Shown: positions 63,463-64,000 of the stretch, piece by piece | Layout: each line of letters opens with the position of its first letter | How positions within the stretch are numbered: the first letter of the stretch is position 1 | Made by a program: the position numbers and the translations under genes | Notes under the pieces: generated by a model | Databases searched by the model: none | Told to the model about the DNA's origin: nothing | What the model saw: the letters and a program-made list of their open reading frames with translations, nothing else | Assembly: GCA_017962235.1 (NCBI GenBank) | Contig: JAGCVS010000010.1 | Location: forward strand, 62,001 to 126,000 | Reading direction: 5' to 3' | DNA from: Bacteroidales bacterium | GTDB lineage: Bacteria > Bacteroidota > Bacteroidia > Bacteroidales > UBA932 | Length of the DNA: 64,000 bases

Positions 63463-63624
63463 TGGGGGGGCAGGGGAAAGGGTGGTATTGCCAGAAAACA
63501 AGAGGCCTTATCTTGGCGGCAATCTTGATAAGCCCTCTGGTCATCAAAGAATGTTGGGATTGTTACTTGTGGTGTTTAGTCGGACCAACTTTCACTTTCT
63601 CAACGACGGTAGTGGTAGGATGCT
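63462..63624 (+). pseudogene. decayed small membrane-protein frame
   Basis: An ATG overlapping the previous stop (TAATG) opens a frame with a run of 7 G, then TRGLILAAILISPLVI, a membrane helix. A second frame continues the helix (MLGLLLVV) and the first frame resumes with LVGPT. Two shifts are needed to give the pattern ISPL-x-GLLLVVxxGPT that small Bacteroidetes membrane proteins have. It is a low-confidence remnant that overlaps the 3' end of the minus-strand gene. Confidence 0.3.
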
Positions 63625-63948
63625 TTAAAACCAGAACCATTTTTTCTTCTTTTTCTTAGCAGGAGGCACGGGAATAATCATGTCTCCTGAAATGATATAA
63701 TGGGTTCTGCAAGGAAGATCCCAGTTTCCGATGGATGGATATAGGCTGATGCTCTCACCATCATAGGTGAGTTTCCATTCCGTTGGGTCAAGGGGTGTAT
63801 CGATGCGGTGACCACAACCACAGGCGCATAGATGAGAAACGATGTTGTGCTTAAGGCACACATAGATGACACCCTCCTGCAATGTGGCAGGAATCGAATC
63901 TACGAACAAATGTTTAAGTCTCTTCTTCTTTAGCATTGTCAAGTTCAT
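63625..63948 (-). CDS. DUF6527-type small zinc-ribbon-like protein
   Basis: 107 aa from ATG at 63948 (an ATG at 63936 is possible; upstream codons up to 63993 are open). It has VCLKHNIVSHLCACGCGHRI, then PTEWKLTYDGESISLYPSIGNW, LPCRTHYIIS and a Lys-rich tail. This CxCxC-G-H, SIGNW and CRTHY pattern is what I recall from DUF6527 proteins, which neighbour ThiF-type E1, E2 and ubiquitin-like genes in several bacteria. The first part of the operon is outside the window on the right. The name rests on memory of the motif. Confidence 0.72.
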   Translation of the reverse strand: MNLTMLKKKRLKHLFVDSIPATLQEGVIYVCLKHNIVSHLCACGCGHRIDTPLDPTEWKLTYDGESISLYPSIGNWDLPCRTHYIISGDMIIPVPPAKKKKKKWFWF

Positions 63949-64000
63949 TATAATTGATGGTGTAAACAGAGAAGGGCTCTTGGCGTTTGTCAACGTAAAA
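63914..64000 (-). CDS. 3' end of an upstream minus-strand gene
   Basis: Reading the - strand from the right edge, an open frame gives VDKRQEPFSVYTINYNELD and ends NAKEEET before TAA at 63914-63916. It overlaps the start of the DUF6527-type gene, as translationally coupled neighbours do. The rest of the gene is beyond the window, so its family is not known. An E1/E2- or ubiquitin-like partner would be expected if the DUF6527 call holds. Confidence 0.5.
   Translation of the reverse strand, partial: FYVDKRQEPFSVYTINYNELDNAKEEET

Noticed and set aside
1-64000. tRNA, rRNA, integrase or complete insertion sequence
   Set aside because: I looked for conserved tRNA arms, rRNA blocks and transposase motifs and found none that I can support; only decayed fragments are possible at 49036-49311.

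Overview
The window looks like chromosomal DNA from a member of the Bacteroidales, of Prevotella or Bacteroides type. The signs are weak or absent Shine-Dalgarno sequences, a lipoprotein signal of the Bacteroidetes kind, the polysaccharide gene families present, and a DUF6527-type gene at the right end. No rRNA or tRNA gene is visible, so the assignment rests on gene content and base composition only.

Bases 1-56048 are one surface-polysaccharide (capsule or O-antigen) locus. Every gene is on the + strand, most gaps are under 40 bases, and many stops and starts overlap. It opens with a Wzc-type tyrosine autokinase that runs in from the left edge. Next come sugar-nucleotide genes: Ugd, a UDP-glucuronate-type epimerase, RmlB, CapE, a second 4,6-dehydratase-like enzyme and RmlA. 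After these are two tandem FdtA/QdtA-type ketoisomerases, a FdtB-type aminotransferase and NeuD-type acyltransferases, which together suggest an N-acylated 3-amino-3,6-dideoxyhexose. The middle carries the flippase (Wzx), a probable polymerase (Wzy), five recognisable GT4-like glycosyltransferases plus one candidate, an epimerase/dehydrogenase pair for a UDP-HexNAc uronate, and an MBOAT/SGNH O-acylation pair. The right part holds CapF, CapG, WbuB- and WbuC-like genes and a WecA-like initiating transferase. With CapE at the far left these complete a UDP-N-acetyl-L-fucosamine pathway.

The most unusual part is the amount of acyl-chain chemistry inside the locus. Two separate mini fatty-acid/polyketide cassettes are present. 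One (18633-23034) has ACP, two ketoreductase-like SDRs, an AMP-forming acyl ligase, a second ACP and KAS III. The other (41726-44362, followed by a GNAT gene) has ACP, KAS III, an SDR and a metallo-beta-lactamase-fold hydrolase. A third set (10103-12618) pairs a MaoC hydratase with a CitE/HpcH lyase and an FrhB-type Fe-S protein. I infer that these build custom short acyl groups for amino sugars of the polymer. A further cassette (23197-27275) joins a DRE-TIM aldolase, a KdsC-like phosphatase, a CMP-sugar synthetase and a possible CMP-sugar transferase. No NeuB is seen, so it may make a CMP-activated keto-sugar acid by another route.

The right end of the polysaccharide locus (about 48.9-56.0 kb) is decaying. 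It holds an AbiH remnant, a headless aminotransferase with a nonsense codon, and a nucleotidyltransferase split by an apparent one-base deletion, interleaved with three WbuC-like cupins. From 56053 to the end the content is defence-like: a Septu-like ATPase/HNH pair, an orphan helicase-associated domain, a GHKL ATPase with a probable PD-(D/E)XK nuclease tail, and an unknown gene whose start codon lies in a nested palindrome. On the - strand there is a DUF6527-type protein and the tail of an upstream gene. A palindromic repeat of REP type is inserted in frame in both ugd and the superoxide dismutase gene.
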